64,000 nt of DNA from Nocardioides flavescens (lineage in GTDB: Bacteria; Actinomycetota; Actinomycetes; Propionibacteriales; Nocardioidaceae), in NCBI RefSeq assembly GCF_009823805.1, contig NZ_WUEK01000001.1, positions 206,688 through 270,687 on the forward strand, written 5' to 3'. This document shows, one piece after another, positions 29,266-37,403 of this stretch. The position numbers and the translations under genes are program-made. The first letter of the stretch is position 1. Every line of letters begins with the position of its first letter. The notes under the pieces are model-generated. The model was not told the origin of the DNA, searched no databases, and worked only from the letters and a program-made list of their open reading frames with translations.

Positions 29266-29646
29266 ATGCCCCCTCGCAACCTCGGAGACCTCGAGCGCGC
29301 GGTCATGGAGCAGCTGTGGGCGGCCCACTCCCCCGACGCTGCGATGACCGTCCGCGAGGTGCACGCCGCCCTCGCCGAGACCCGCGACATCGCCTACACG
29401 ACGGTGATGACCGTGATGGACCGCCTGGCGCGCAAGGAGCTGGTCACCCAGGAGCGCGACGGTCGCGCCTACCGCTACCGCGCCCGCGGCTCGCGGGCCG
29501 CGATGACCGCGGAGCTGATGCGCGAGACCCTTGCCGACTTCACCGGCCACGACCGCCAGACCGCGCTCGCGGCGTTCGTCGAGGACGCCAGCGCCGAGGA
29601 CATCGCGGCGCTGCGCGAGGCGCTGTCGGGCCTCGACGGTCGCTGA
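29266..29646 (+). CDS. blaI: BlaI/MecI/CopY-family repressor
   Basis: The 126-residue protein is a typical BlaI: winged helix with LGDLERAVMEQLW, TVREVHAAL and IAYTTVMTVMDRLARKELV (about residues 5-65), and a C-terminal dimerisation helix pair. It represses from TACTAC dyads and is inactivated by proteolysis triggered by an M56 sensor protease. Both partners are present here, but with no beta-lactamase gene nearby. The neighbouring operon is cytochrome bd, suggesting a respiratory or envelope-stress link. The product may bind both dyads just upstream of its own gene. Confidence 0.9.
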   Translation: MPPRNLGDLERAVMEQLWAAHSPDAAMTVREVHAALAETRDIAYTTVMTVMDRLARKELVTQERDGRAYRYRARGSRAAMTAELMRETLADFTGHDRQTALAAFVEDASAEDIAALREALSGLDGR

Positions 29647-29668
29647 CCCGCCGGTCTGTCTCCCCGTC

Positions 29669-30559
29669 GTGGTCACCCCGCTGCTGCTCGGTGCCCTCGC
29701 CGTGCTGCTCGCCGGCCCGGCGCCGGCGCTGCTCGCCCGCGTGCACCGCACCCGCCACACCCCGCGCGCCGCGATGGTGCTGTGGCAGAGCGGGGCCCTC
29801 GCGGCGGTGCTGGCCGCCGTCGGGGCCGGCCTCTCGCTGGTCACCGGGACGGCGTGGCAGCGCGCCCCCGACCTGCTGCCGTACCTCACCGCCGGCATCG
29901 CCCTGCTGCTCACCGCGCTCGTGCTCGGGCGGCTGCTGCTCAGCGGTCACCTGGTCGGCACCGACCTGCGGGCGCTGCGCCGCCGCCACCGCGACCAGCT
30001 CGACGTGGTCGCGCGCCGCGACGCCCGCGCGCCGGGCGGCACGGCCGTGCTCGAGAACGACCTGCCCGTCGCCTACTGCGTGCCCGGGCGGCACGTCCAG
30101 CGCGTCGTCGTGTCCGTCGGCGCTCTCGACCGTCTCTCCCCCGACGAGGTCAGCGCCGTCCTCGCACACGAGCGCGCCCACCTGCGGGCGCGCCACGACC
30201 TCGTGCTCGAGGCGTTCAGCGTGCTGCACCACGCCTTCCCCCGCTGGGTCTCCAGCGCCGCCGCCCTCGCCGAGGTGCGGCTGCTCGTCGAGGTGCTCGC
30301 CGACCGGGCCGCCTCCCGCGACGGCCGCTGCGCCGCCCTCGGCCGCGCGCTCGTCACCCTCGCCGAGGGCCGAGCGACCGGCCCCGGCTTCGCCCTCGCC
30401 GCCTCGGGTGACGACTCGACCCTGCTCGTGCGCGTCCGCCTGCTCGCCGACCACCGCCCCCACCGCGTCCAGGCCGCCGTCCTCGTCGCCCTCGCCGGCG
30501 CCGTCCTCGCCCTCCCCACGGCGTTCGTCGTGCTCCCCTGGCTCAACGGGTTGGTCTGA
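29669..30559 (+). CDS. M56-family membrane metalloprotease (BlaR1/MecR1-like, no sensor domain)
   Basis: The 296-residue protein has membrane helices at about residues 3-22, 35-58 and 72-92 and at the C-terminus (about 270-293). The zinc-protease motif HERAH is at 167-171, with a downstream Glu in VLADRAASRD as the likely third ligand. It lacks the penicillin-binding sensor domain of BlaR1. The signal that activates it is unknown; its likely substrate is the repressor encoded 22 bp upstream. GTG 29669 was chosen because it begins the first hydrophobic helix. Confidence 0.85.
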   Translation: MVTPLLLGALAVLLAGPAPALLARVHRTRHTPRAAMVLWQSGALAAVLAAVGAGLSLVTGTAWQRAPDLLPYLTAGIALLLTALVLGRLLLSGHLVGTDLRALRRRHRDQLDVVARRDARAPGGTAVLENDLPVAYCVPGRHVQRVVVSVGALDRLSPDEVSAVLAHERAHLRARHDLVLEAFSVLHHAFPRWVSSAAALAEVRLLVEVLADRAASRDGRCAALGRALVTLAEGRATGPGFALAASGDDSTLLVRVRLLADHRPHRVQAAVLVALAGAVLALPTAFVVLPWLNGLV

Positions 30560-30590
30560 GGCTCGCCCGGGGTGCGCCGTCCCCCGAACG

Positions 30591-31007
30591 TCAGGAGACG
30601 ACGGACATCCCGATCTCCTGGGGGTTCCAGGCGACCTCCCAGCGGTAGCCGTCGGGGTCGGCGAAGTAGCCGGAGTAGCCGCCCCAGACCCGCTCCTCGC
30701 CGAGCTGCACCGGGTCGGCGCCGGCCGCGCGGGCGGTCTCGAGGACGTCGTCGACGTCGGCGGGGGTGGCGCAGTTGTAGGAGATGGTGAACGGCGCGAC
30801 CCCGTCGCCGTCGCCGATCCGGCCGACCTCGGCCTCGAAGTACTCGCGGTCCCACAGGCTCAGCACGAGCCGGTCCCCGGTGCGGATCATGACGACGTCG
30901 CCCTCGACCTCCACCTCGGGCGTCCAGCCGAGGCCGTCGACGTAGAAGCGGCGGCTGGCGGCCAGGTCGCGCACGGCCAGGGTCAGGAAGCTGATGCGCT
31001 GGTCCAC
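30591..31007 (-). CDS. VOC-family (glyoxalase-like) protein
   Basis: The 138-residue protein is a single vicinal-oxygen-chelate module pair: ISFLTLAVRDLAASRRFYVDGLGW at the start and GGYSGYFADPDGYRWEVAWNP near the end, with a Glu metal ligand in the latter. Substrate unknown; the family includes glyoxalases and antibiotic-binding proteins. GTG 31007 follows GAGGGGG closely. It lies 4 bp past the acetyltransferase stop, so they form a two-gene operon. Confidence 0.8.
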   Translation of the reverse strand: MDQRISFLTLAVRDLAASRRFYVDGLGWTPEVEVEGDVVMIRTGDRLVLSLWDREYFEAEVGRIGDGDGVAPFTISYNCATPADVDDVLETARAAGADPVQLGEERVWGGYSGYFADPDGYRWEVAWNPQEIGMSVVS

Positions 31008-31011
31008 CCCC

Positions 31012-31707
31012 TCACCCCACCACACGCAACCGACTGCGCTGCCGGCCCTCGGCGTCGAAGTTGGCCGGGTCGAGCCACCGCTCGTGCTCGCGGCGCACGG
31101 CGGGCCAGTCGGCGTCGGTCACGGCGTACCAGTCGGTGTCGCGGTTGCGACCCTTCACGACGAGGTGCTGGCGGAACCGGCCCTCGTGGGTGAAGCCGAA
31201 CCGCTCCGCCGCCCGCCGCGACGGCTCGTTGAGCGCATCGCACTTCCACTCGAAGCGCCGGTAGCCGAGGTCCTCGAGGGCGTGGCGCATCAGCAGGTGG
31301 ACCGCCTCGGTCGCGGCGGCGGTGCGCTGCAGCGAGCGGGCGAAGAGGATGCTGCCGATCTCGATGCTGCCCGAGGCCGCGTCGATGCGGAGGTACGACG
31401 CCAGCCCGGCCGGCTCGCCGCCGTCCGGCCGCAGCACGAACGTCACCGTCGAGGGGTCCTCGAGGTCGCGTCGCACCAGGTCGGTCATGTCCTCGACCGT
31501 GGCCGGGGGCTCGGTCGCGCGGTAGGTCCACAGCGCGTGGTCCTCGGCGCCACAGAGCGCGGCGAACAGCGCCGGTGCGTGGTCGAGCGCGAGCGGGTCG
31601 ACGACGACGTGGCGACCCCCGAGCCGGACCGGCTCGGGCCACGGGCAGCCCGCCCAGCCGGGCACCTCGTCACCGACGGGCTGACCGTGCTCGTTGATGC
31701 TCACCAC
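31012..31707 (-). CDS. GNAT-family N-acetyltransferase (RimJ/RimL-like)
   Basis: The 231-residue protein has the GNAT fold of the RimJ/RimL branch: DPLALDHAPALFAAL near the start, the acetyl-CoA loop ARSLQRTAAATEAVHLLM and the C-terminal NEPSRRAAERFGFTHEGRFRQH signature. It acetylates an amine of a protein or small molecule; the substrate is unknown. Adjacent GTG codons at 31707 and 31704 are both possible starts. Confidence 0.85.
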   Translation of the reverse strand: MVSINEHGQPVGDEVPGWAGCPWPEPVRLGGRHVVVDPLALDHAPALFAALCGAEDHALWTYRATEPPATVEDMTDLVRRDLEDPSTVTFVLRPDGGEPAGLASYLRIDAASGSIEIGSILFARSLQRTAAATEAVHLLMRHALEDLGYRRFEWKCDALNEPSRRAAERFGFTHEGRFRQHLVVKGRNRDTDWYAVTDADWPAVRREHERWLDPANFDAEGRQRSRLRVVG

Positions 31708-31729
31708 GTCGTCACCCTAGGGTCGGGCC

Positions 31730-32390
31730 GTGGACCCCCGGCAGGCGCGCGTCTGGCACACGGTCACCGCCGGCGTGGCGGCCGCCGCCCTGCTCCTGCA
31801 GCTCGTGCTCGTCCTCCAGGGCGGCCGGGTCCTGGACGACTCGGCGGTGGCGCCGACCGGCACCCGGTTGCTCCGGCTCATCGCCTACTTCACGATCCAG
31901 AGCAATCTGCTCGTCGCGCTCGGCGCGGGGCTCCTCGCAGCCGCGCCCGACCGCGACGGCCCGGTGTCCCGTGCGACTGGCCGGTCTCCTGGGCATCACC
32001 GTCACCGCGCTCGTCCACTTCTTCCTGCTGCGACCCCTGCAAGACCTCGACGGTCTCGACCTGCTGGCCGACACCCTGCTGCACGTCGTGGTCCCCCTCC
32101 TGGCCGTGGCGGGCTGGCTGCTGGCCGGGCCGCGGCCGCGCTGGGACCTCGCCACCTTGGCGTTCGCCACCGCGTGGCCGCTCGCCTGGCTCGGCGTGAC
32201 GCTGGTGGTCGGGGCGACCACGGGCTGGTACCCCTACCCGTTCCTCGACGTGGACACTGAGGGGTGGGGCAGCGTGCTCGTCGCGAGCCTCGCCGTGACC
32301 GCGCTGTTCGGGGCGCTCGCAGCCGTCGTCCGGATTGTCGACGTGCAGGGTCGACCACTGCCGCGTCGCGACCGGTCCCGTCGCGAGTAG
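31730..32390 (+). pseudogene. Pr6Pr-family membrane protein gene interrupted by a frameshift
   Basis: The first half (from GTG 31730) encodes three hydrophobic segments ending LLRLIAYFTIQSNLLVALGAG, typical of Pr6Pr-like proteins. At about base 31970 the reading continues in the +1 frame as VRLAGLLGITVTALVHFFLLRP and on through the remaining helices (LADTLLHVVVPLLAVAGWLL, WYPYPFLDV) to a stop at 32390. Left in frame zero, the first half continues as arginine/proline-rich nonsense to 32260. One extra C in the CCC at 31968-31970 would explain it. It could be an inactivated gene, a sequencing error or a slippage site. The restored protein would be about 219 residues. Confidence 0.75.
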
Positions 32391-32399
32391 CGTCACCGC

Positions 32400-32747
32400 A
32401 TGAGTGCATCGCCGGGCATCGACACCAACGTCCCGCCGAGCGGCACCGGCTGCGCCGAGTGCGACGAGGTGGGCGGCTGGTGGGTGCACCTGCGCCGCTG
32501 CGCCCAGTGCGGGCACGTCGGGTGCTGCGACTCCTCCCCCGCGCAGCACGCGAGCGCGCACTTCCGCGCGACCGGCCACCCGGTGATGCAGAGCTTCGAG
32601 CCCGGTGAGGAGTGGTTCTGGTCGTTCACCGAGGAGGCGGCGTACGACGGCCCGCCGCTCGCGCCGCCGACCTCGCACCCCGAGGACCAGCCGGCACCCG
32701 GCCCTCGGGGCCGGGTGCCGCTGGACTGGCGCTCGCAGATCCACTGA
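32400..32747 (+). CDS. Small UBP-type zinc-finger protein
   Basis: The 115-residue protein has a ZnF-UBP domain: GCAECDEVGGWWVHLRRCAQCGHVG includes Cys18, Cys21, Cys34, Cys37 and His39, with further ligands in GCCDSSPAQHASAHFRATGHP (Cys42, His50, His54, His60). The aromatic YD-type close (EPGEEWFWSF) is typical of bacterial members. In eukaryotes the fold binds ubiquitin tails; bacterial standalone versions have no known ligand. The gene lies 9 bp after the frameshifted Pr6Pr gene on the same strand. Confidence 0.85.
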   Translation: MSASPGIDTNVPPSGTGCAECDEVGGWWVHLRRCAQCGHVGCCDSSPAQHASAHFRATGHPVMQSFEPGEEWFWSFTEEAAYDGPPLAPPTSHPEDQPAPGPRGRVPLDWRSQIH

Positions 32748-32753
32748 GGAAGG

Positions 32754-33824
32754 TCAGTCGAGCGAGAGTTCGAGCTGGCCGGTCAGGGTCTCGAACTCCG
32801 ACGTCGTGCTGTCGACGTCGTGGTAGTCGCTCACGGCGTAGCGCACGCTCCTGGCGGTGCGCGCGACCTGCTCGAACTCGAGCACGATGATGTGGCGGGC
32901 GGGCAACGTTCGCGACTGGCTCCCGTCGCAGCTGCTCCACGTCTCGGTGTGGGTGAACGGCATCTCGATCACCATCGAGAGCTCGGACATGTCGGTCTTG
33001 GCGATGCCGGTGCGCAGACCGTCCTCGTAGGGGTCGCCGGTCCAGGGGAACCGGCCACTGCCCTGGCTGACCTGCTCCCAGCTGCCGGGGCAGGGCGCTG
33101 AGGAGGTGCGGGTCAGACTCCTGCCGGCCAGCACGTAGCTGCTGGTCGTCGAGGCGACGACCGCGCTCGTGGGCTGGACCGTCGTCCCCGAGACCGTCGC
33201 GCCGATGCTGACGTCGGCGGTGAACCGCCACACGTCGGCGTCCCTGGTCTCCGACCCGGCGTCGACGAAGTGCAGGTCGCCCCTGAGCTCTCCCGAGAAC
33301 GTCGACCCGGGCGCCTGTTGCACCGGGGGCTGGGTCGGCGGGGTGGTCGGCGGAGTGGTGACCACCGCGGGGACGGTGGTGGGCGTCGAGGCCTTGCAGT
33401 CGTTGCGGGACGAGGCGTCCTTGGCCGACGTGCTGCAGGCCAGGACGTGGCCGCCGCCCGAGACCGACGCCGGGACGGTCGCAACCGCCTTCACCTCGGC
33501 CGTGCGCCCCGGCCCGAGACCCGGAGCGCCAACCCTGGCGAGCAGGGTGTCGCCCCCGGCGCGGGTGTCGGCGGACCACCAGAAGGAGACGGTGCCCTTC
33601 TTGGCCTTGACCTTGCCGCGGTTGCGGACGGTGGCGGTGAGCGGCAGCGGGGCGGTGCGGGAGACGGTCGTCGGCACGCCGCTGAGCGCGGTCACGCTCA
33701 GGTCGGCCTTCTTCGTTTTCTGGCCGCCGCCGGCGGCGGAGGCCCCGCCCGGCTGGACGGCGGCCACGAGGGTGGCGGCGGCCAGGACTCCGGAGAGGGT
33801 GCGGATGGTCGAGCGGGCGGGCAT
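32754..33824 (-). CDS. Secreted CARDB-like protein of unknown function
   Basis: The 356-residue protein has a signal peptide (residues 8-31, ASA-A), an N-terminal CARDB/Ig-like domain (about 40-145: ADLSVTALSGVPTTVSRTAPLPL, VRNRGKVKAKKGTVSFWWSAD), a Thr/Pro linker (about 147-175) and a C-terminal beta-rich domain with two cysteines (APCPGSW, SSCDGSQ). No anchor is visible. CARDB domains are adhesion modules; the C-terminal domain is unrecognised. It converges on the zinc-finger gene with a 6-bp gap. Confidence 0.65.
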   Translation of the reverse strand: MPARSTIRTLSGVLAAATLVAAVQPGGASAAGGGQKTKKADLSVTALSGVPTTVSRTAPLPLTATVRNRGKVKAKKGTVSFWWSADTRAGGDTLLARVGAPGLGPGRTAEVKAVATVPASVSGGGHVLACSTSAKDASSRNDCKASTPTTVPAVVTTPPTTPPTQPPVQQAPGSTFSGELRGDLHFVDAGSETRDADVWRFTADVSIGATVSGTTVQPTSAVVASTTSSYVLAGRSLTRTSSAPCPGSWEQVSQGSGRFPWTGDPYEDGLRTGIAKTDMSELSMVIEMPFTHTETWSSCDGSQSRTLPARHIIVLEFEQVARTARSVRYAVSDYHDVDSTTSEFETLTGQLELSLD

Positions 33825-33921
33825 GGTGGCTCCCAGGGTGGTCTGTGCTGGACACCACCACCCTCGGCCGCCCCGCTTGTGCCCACCTTGGCGCCGCTTG
33901 CGGCTCGCCTGCAGCCGGAGC

Positions 33922-34938
33922 TCAGCCCAGCGTCTGCTCCACCGTCGCGACCCCGTCGACGACCCGGGCGGTCGCCCGGGCGCCGTTGACCAGGGGCAGG
34001 TAGGGCTGGGTGTGGCCGATGTCGAGGCCGGTCAGCACCGGCACGTCCAGCGACCCGAGTGCGTCGGTCACCGCCTCGGCCTGGGTGAGGTCGGGCGAGT
34101 CCGGCGCGCTGGTGCGCCCGACCAGCACCCCGGTGGCGTGCTCGAACCAGCCCGAGAGCCGCAGCCCGTGCAGCTTGCGGCACGCGTCGTAGGCGTCGGT
34201 CTCCGCGACCTCGAGGTAGACGAGCAGCCCGTCGGGGTGGTCGGCGGCGTAGCCCGGCACGTCGGCGTACGGCGACCCGGCGAGCGGGGAGAGCACCTCG
34301 ACGCAGCCGCCGATGAGCGTGCCGCTCACCTCGGCGTCGCCGCCGCCGAGCACCGCGGCCGAGGCCGGCCGGTCGAGGGTCATCGTGGTGATGGCCGGCT
34401 GGTCCTGCCACCGGTCGAAGCCGTCGCGGGTGCGGCCCGGGCTGGTCTGGTCGATCCGGGTGCCGGTCGCGGCGGTCGCGAGGTCGAGCCAGTGGGCGAG
34501 CCCTGCGGGCGGGGTGTAGGGGGTGTCCATCAGGTTGACCCCGTGCAGCGACGCCCAGCCCAGCCGCGTCGTGAGCGGCACCAGGAGCGTCGAGATGTCG
34601 CTCCAGCCGACGAGCCAGGTCGGCTCGGCGGCCGCGAGCCGGTCCCAGTCGAGGACGTCGACGAGGTCGATGGCCAGCTCGCCGCCCCACGGCGGCAGCA
34701 CGGCGGCGACCGCGGGGTCGGTGAGGTACGCCGTCAGCTCGGCGGCCCGCTCGTCGCGCGACGCGGAGCGCACGTGGTCGCCGGAGAGACAGTCGCCCAC
34801 GACGACGTCGTAGCCGCGCTCGCGCAGCCAGCCGACCGCGAAGTCCAGCCGGGGCCGGAGCTCGGCGGCGACCCCGCTGGAGGGTGCGGTCACCGCGATC
34901 GTGTCGCCCGGCGCGAGCGGCCGCGGCCACCGGGTCAT
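33922..34938 (-). CDS. Peptidase S66 (LD-carboxypeptidase/MccF-like)
   Basis: The 338-residue protein has the S66 layout. The N-terminal domain opens GDTIAVTAPSSGV, and the catalytic Ser113 is in LVGWSDISTLL. The C-terminal part includes GTLIGGCVEVLSPL and the late histidine in GLDIGHTQPYLPLVNG, the likely partner of a preceding Glu (YLEVAETDA). Family members trim the D-Ala of murein tetrapeptides or inactivate microcin C-like nucleotide peptides. The gene overlaps the kynureninase stop by 4 nt (ATGA), so the two are translated together; the reason is unclear. There is no signal peptide, so it acts in the cytosol. Confidence 0.85.
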   Translation of the reverse strand: MTRWPRPLAPGDTIAVTAPSSGVAAELRPRLDFAVGWLRERGYDVVVGDCLSGDHVRSASRDERAAELTAYLTDPAVAAVLPPWGGELAIDLVDVLDWDRLAAAEPTWLVGWSDISTLLVPLTTRLGWASLHGVNLMDTPYTPPAGLAHWLDLATAATGTRIDQTSPGRTRDGFDRWQDQPAITTMTLDRPASAAVLGGGDAEVSGTLIGGCVEVLSPLAGSPYADVPGYAADHPDGLLVYLEVAETDAYDACRKLHGLRLSGWFEHATGVLVGRTSAPDSPDLTQAEAVTDALGSLDVPVLTGLDIGHTQPYLPLVNGARATARVVDGVATVEQTLG

Positions 34939-36155
34939 GCCGTCACCTCGTCCAGCACCTCGCGGACGGCGTCGAGCCCGGCCCGCACCTCGGCGTACGA
35001 CGTGGAGAGGGGCGAGAGCCCGATGCGCAGCCCGTGGGGGTCGCGGTAGTCGGGGATGACGTCGCGGCGCCACAGCGCGGCCGTGACCTCGCGCATGGCC
35101 GGGTGGCTGAGGGTGAGGTGGCCGCCGCGCCGCTCGGGGTCGGTGGGCGAGGCCGGGGCGACCTCGGGGAGCAGCTCCGCGGCCACCTCGGCGGCGTACG
35201 CCGTGAGCCCGACGGACTTGGCCCGCACCGCCTCGACGCCGACCTCGCCGAGCAGGTCGACCATGTCCTCCAGCGCGAGCATGCCGACGACGGCGGGCGT
35301 CCCCGAGAGCCAGCGGCGCATCCCGGGGGCGGGCTCGTAGGACGGGCCCATCGTGAACGGGTCGGCGGCGCCCATCCACCCCTGCAGGGGCTGGCGCAGC
35401 TCGTCCTGCAGCCGGGCGGCGGCGTAGACGAACGCCGGAGCGCCGGGGCCGCCGTTGAGGTACTTGTAGCTGCAGCCGACCGCGAGGTCGACGTCCCAGG
35501 CGTCGAGCTCGACGGGCACGACCCCGGCGGAGTGGCAGAGGTCCCAGATCACCAGCGCGCCGGCGTCGTGCGCGATGCGGGTGAGCGCGGGGGCGTCGGC
35601 CAGCCAGGCGGAGCGGTAGGCGACGTGATTGAGCAGCACGACCGCGGTCTGCTCCCCCACCACCTCGGCGAGCAGCTCGGGGGTGACGCCGGCGCTGGTG
35701 TCGACCTCGATCCAGCGCAGCGTCGCGCCGGTCTCCTCGGCGATGCCGGCGGCGACGTAGCGGTCGGTCGGGAACTGGTCGCGGTCGAGCACGATCTCGG
35801 TGCGGCCGGGGCGGGCGGCGAGCGCGGCCCGGATGGTCTTGTAGAGCAGCACGGTCGTCGAGTCGGCGATCGCCGTCTGGCCCGCCGCCGCCCCGAGGCA
35901 GGCGCGGCCGAGGCGGTCGCCGAGGGTCAGCGGCAGCTCGAACCACCGCTCGTCCCAGCCCCGGATGAGCCGGCCGCCCCACTCCTGCTCGACGAACGCC
36001 GCCAGGCGCGGGCCGGTGACGCGCAGCGGGCGGCCGAGGGAGTTGCCGTCGAAGTAGACCAGCGGCGTCTCCGCGCCCACGAACAGGTCGCGGTGGGCCG
36101 CCAGCGGGTCGGCGGCGTCGAGCGGGGCCGGGTCGGTGATCGTGCCGGTGCTCAT
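34935..36155 (-). CDS. kynU: Kynureninase
   Basis: The 406-residue PLP enzyme hydrolyses kynurenine to anthranilate and alanine in tryptophan catabolism. Family motifs are VYFDGNSLGRPL at the start, SAWLADAPALTRIAHDAGALVIWDLCHS, and the PLP lysine in VGCSYKYLNGGPGAPAF. The C-terminal GGHLTLSHP and DYRDPHGLRIGLSPL are typical. No tryptophan dioxygenase or arylformamidase gene is in the window. The start ATG follows a 20-bp gap from the next gene upstream. Confidence 0.93.
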   Translation of the reverse strand: MSTGTITDPAPLDAADPLAAHRDLFVGAETPLVYFDGNSLGRPLRVTGPRLAAFVEQEWGGRLIRGWDERWFELPLTLGDRLGRACLGAAAGQTAIADSTTVLLYKTIRAALAARPGRTEIVLDRDQFPTDRYVAAGIAEETGATLRWIEVDTSAGVTPELLAEVVGEQTAVVLLNHVAYRSAWLADAPALTRIAHDAGALVIWDLCHSAGVVPVELDAWDVDLAVGCSYKYLNGGPGAPAFVYAAARLQDELRQPLQGWMGAADPFTMGPSYEPAPGMRRWLSGTPAVVGMLALEDMVDLLGEVGVEAVRAKSVGLTAYAAEVAAELLPEVAPASPTDPERRGGHLTLSHPAMREVTAALWRRDVIPDYRDPHGLRIGLSPLSTSYAEVRAGLDAVREVLDEVTA

Positions 36156-36175
36156 GACGCCGAACCTAGCCTCCG

Positions 36176-37237
36176 TCACTGGAAGCTGACGAAGCGCACC
36201 GTCGGACGGATCCGGCGTACGTCGGCGGCGCTCATCAGGCGCACGTCCTCGTCGTAGAACAGCTTGAACCCCATCCGGATCTGCCCCGGGCGGGCCACGT
36301 GGCGGTAGGTCGCGAGCTTCTGGCCCGGCGTGCCGAAGCCGTCGACGTGCTGCACCATGACCAGCCCGCGACGGGGCTGGACCCGCTCGATGTCGCGGAC
36401 CATGTCGGTGCGGAACTGGTGGAGGACGAAGAGCTTCTGCGGCAGGTCGTGTCGGCGCACCAGGTCGCGCAGCCACGCCGAGGTGCGGTTGACCTCCGCG
36501 ACGCCGACGGAGCCGATCCGCTGCCCCGGCACGCCGCGGTTTCCCATCCGCCACTCCGGGTCGAGCGCGAGGCCGACGTAGGGGTCCTTCAGCGCCCACG
36601 CCCAGCGCTTGGCGGCCTCGTCGAAGCTGGTGCGGCCCGGCTGCACGTCGAGCAGCAGCAGCGCGCCGTGCTCGTGGGCGGCGTCGATGTAGGTCTGCAC
36701 CGCCGCGCGCGAGATGTCGTGGGCGTAGTCGCCGTCCTTGCCGGGCGCCGCGTCGGCAACAGTGACGATCAGCTCGAAGACCGGCATCACCTCGCTGCCG
36801 GGGCGGGCGAACGGCGCCGCCGCCTGCTGCAGCCGCGCGAACGCCTGCTCCGGCGGGTCCTCGCCGAGCACGCCGAGCGCGCCGGTGCCGGCGGTGCCGT
36901 AGTAGGCGACCAGGAACCGGTCGTCGCCGAAGATCGTGTCGACGCCGCCGGGCAGCTGTGCACTCGGGGCTGCGGTCGGCGCTGCGGTCGGGGCGGCCGT
37001 CGGGGTTGCCGTGACCTCCGGGGTCCCAGGCGCAGGAGCGGCACTCGCGACCGGCTCCGGACGTGGTGTCGTCTCGAGGGCCGCGAGCGCGCCCCGCTCC
37101 TCGGCATCGGGGTCGGCGTCGGGGCCGGACGACGGCAGCACGGCGTACGCCACCGCGGCGAGGGTCAGCAGGGCGAGCAGCAGCCCCACCGCGAACGAGC
37201 GCTCACGGGGGCCGGACGGGAGGAGCTTCCGAGACAT
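36176..37237 (-). CDS. Membrane-anchored extracytoplasmic protein of unknown function, barrel-like
   Basis: The 353-residue protein has one N-terminal helix (about residues 14-34), a low-complexity Pro/Ala/Thr linker with three APTA repeats (about 60-95), and a C-terminal globular domain (about 97-353). Alternating strands and helices (FLVAYYGTAGTG, LLLLDVQPGR, YVGLALDPEWRM, KLFVLHQFR, LVMVQHVDGFG) suggest a TIM-barrel-like fold. Acidic residues at strand ends (DVQPG, LDPEW) could be catalytic, as in glycoside hydrolase-like families. I do not recognise it with certainty. Confidence 0.6.
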   Translation of the reverse strand: MSRKLLPSGPRERSFAVGLLLALLTLAAVAYAVLPSSGPDADPDAEERGALAALETTPRPEPVASAAPAPGTPEVTATPTAAPTAAPTAAPSAQLPGGVDTIFGDDRFLVAYYGTAGTGALGVLGEDPPEQAFARLQQAAAPFARPGSEVMPVFELIVTVADAAPGKDGDYAHDISRAAVQTYIDAAHEHGALLLLDVQPGRTSFDEAAKRWAWALKDPYVGLALDPEWRMGNRGVPGQRIGSVGVAEVNRTSAWLRDLVRRHDLPQKLFVLHQFRTDMVRDIERVQPRRGLVMVQHVDGFGTPGQKLATYRHVARPGQIRMGFKLFYDEDVRLMSAADVRRIRPTVRFVSFQ

Positions 37238-37311
37238 CGGCGCCGACCCTAACCGAGCCCAGCCGCCCCCTCGCGGACCCGCGCCGCCCGTCAGGTCACC
37301 CTGGCGGCGGA

Positions 37312-37395
37312 ACCCCAGCATCTGCTGGGAAGAGCAACGTTCTGGGGCGTTGCAACACCCCAGAACGTTGGCGATCCCAGCAGATGCTGGGATTC
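37312..37395. repeat. Composite palindrome after ilvD (repeat family C, copy 1)
   Basis: An inner near-palindrome, GTTCTGGGGCG-TTGCAA-CACCCCAGAAC (37340-37367), is flanked by exact 17-bp inverted arms (37314-37330 and 37375-37391, core CCCAGCATCTGCTGGG). It begins a few bases past the ilvD stop. The same inner and right elements follow gatB at 51387-51444. A terminator is the simplest role. Confidence 0.8.
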
Positions 37396-37403
37396 CGACA
37401 GCC

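Noticed and set aside
29266..30559. Beta-lactam resistance locus
   Set aside because: BlaI and an M56 protease are present but no beta-lactamase or PBP gene, and the protease lacks a sensor domain.
37312..37395. Insertion sequence ends
   Set aside because: No transposase lies between or beside the inverted arms; the whole element is 84 bp.
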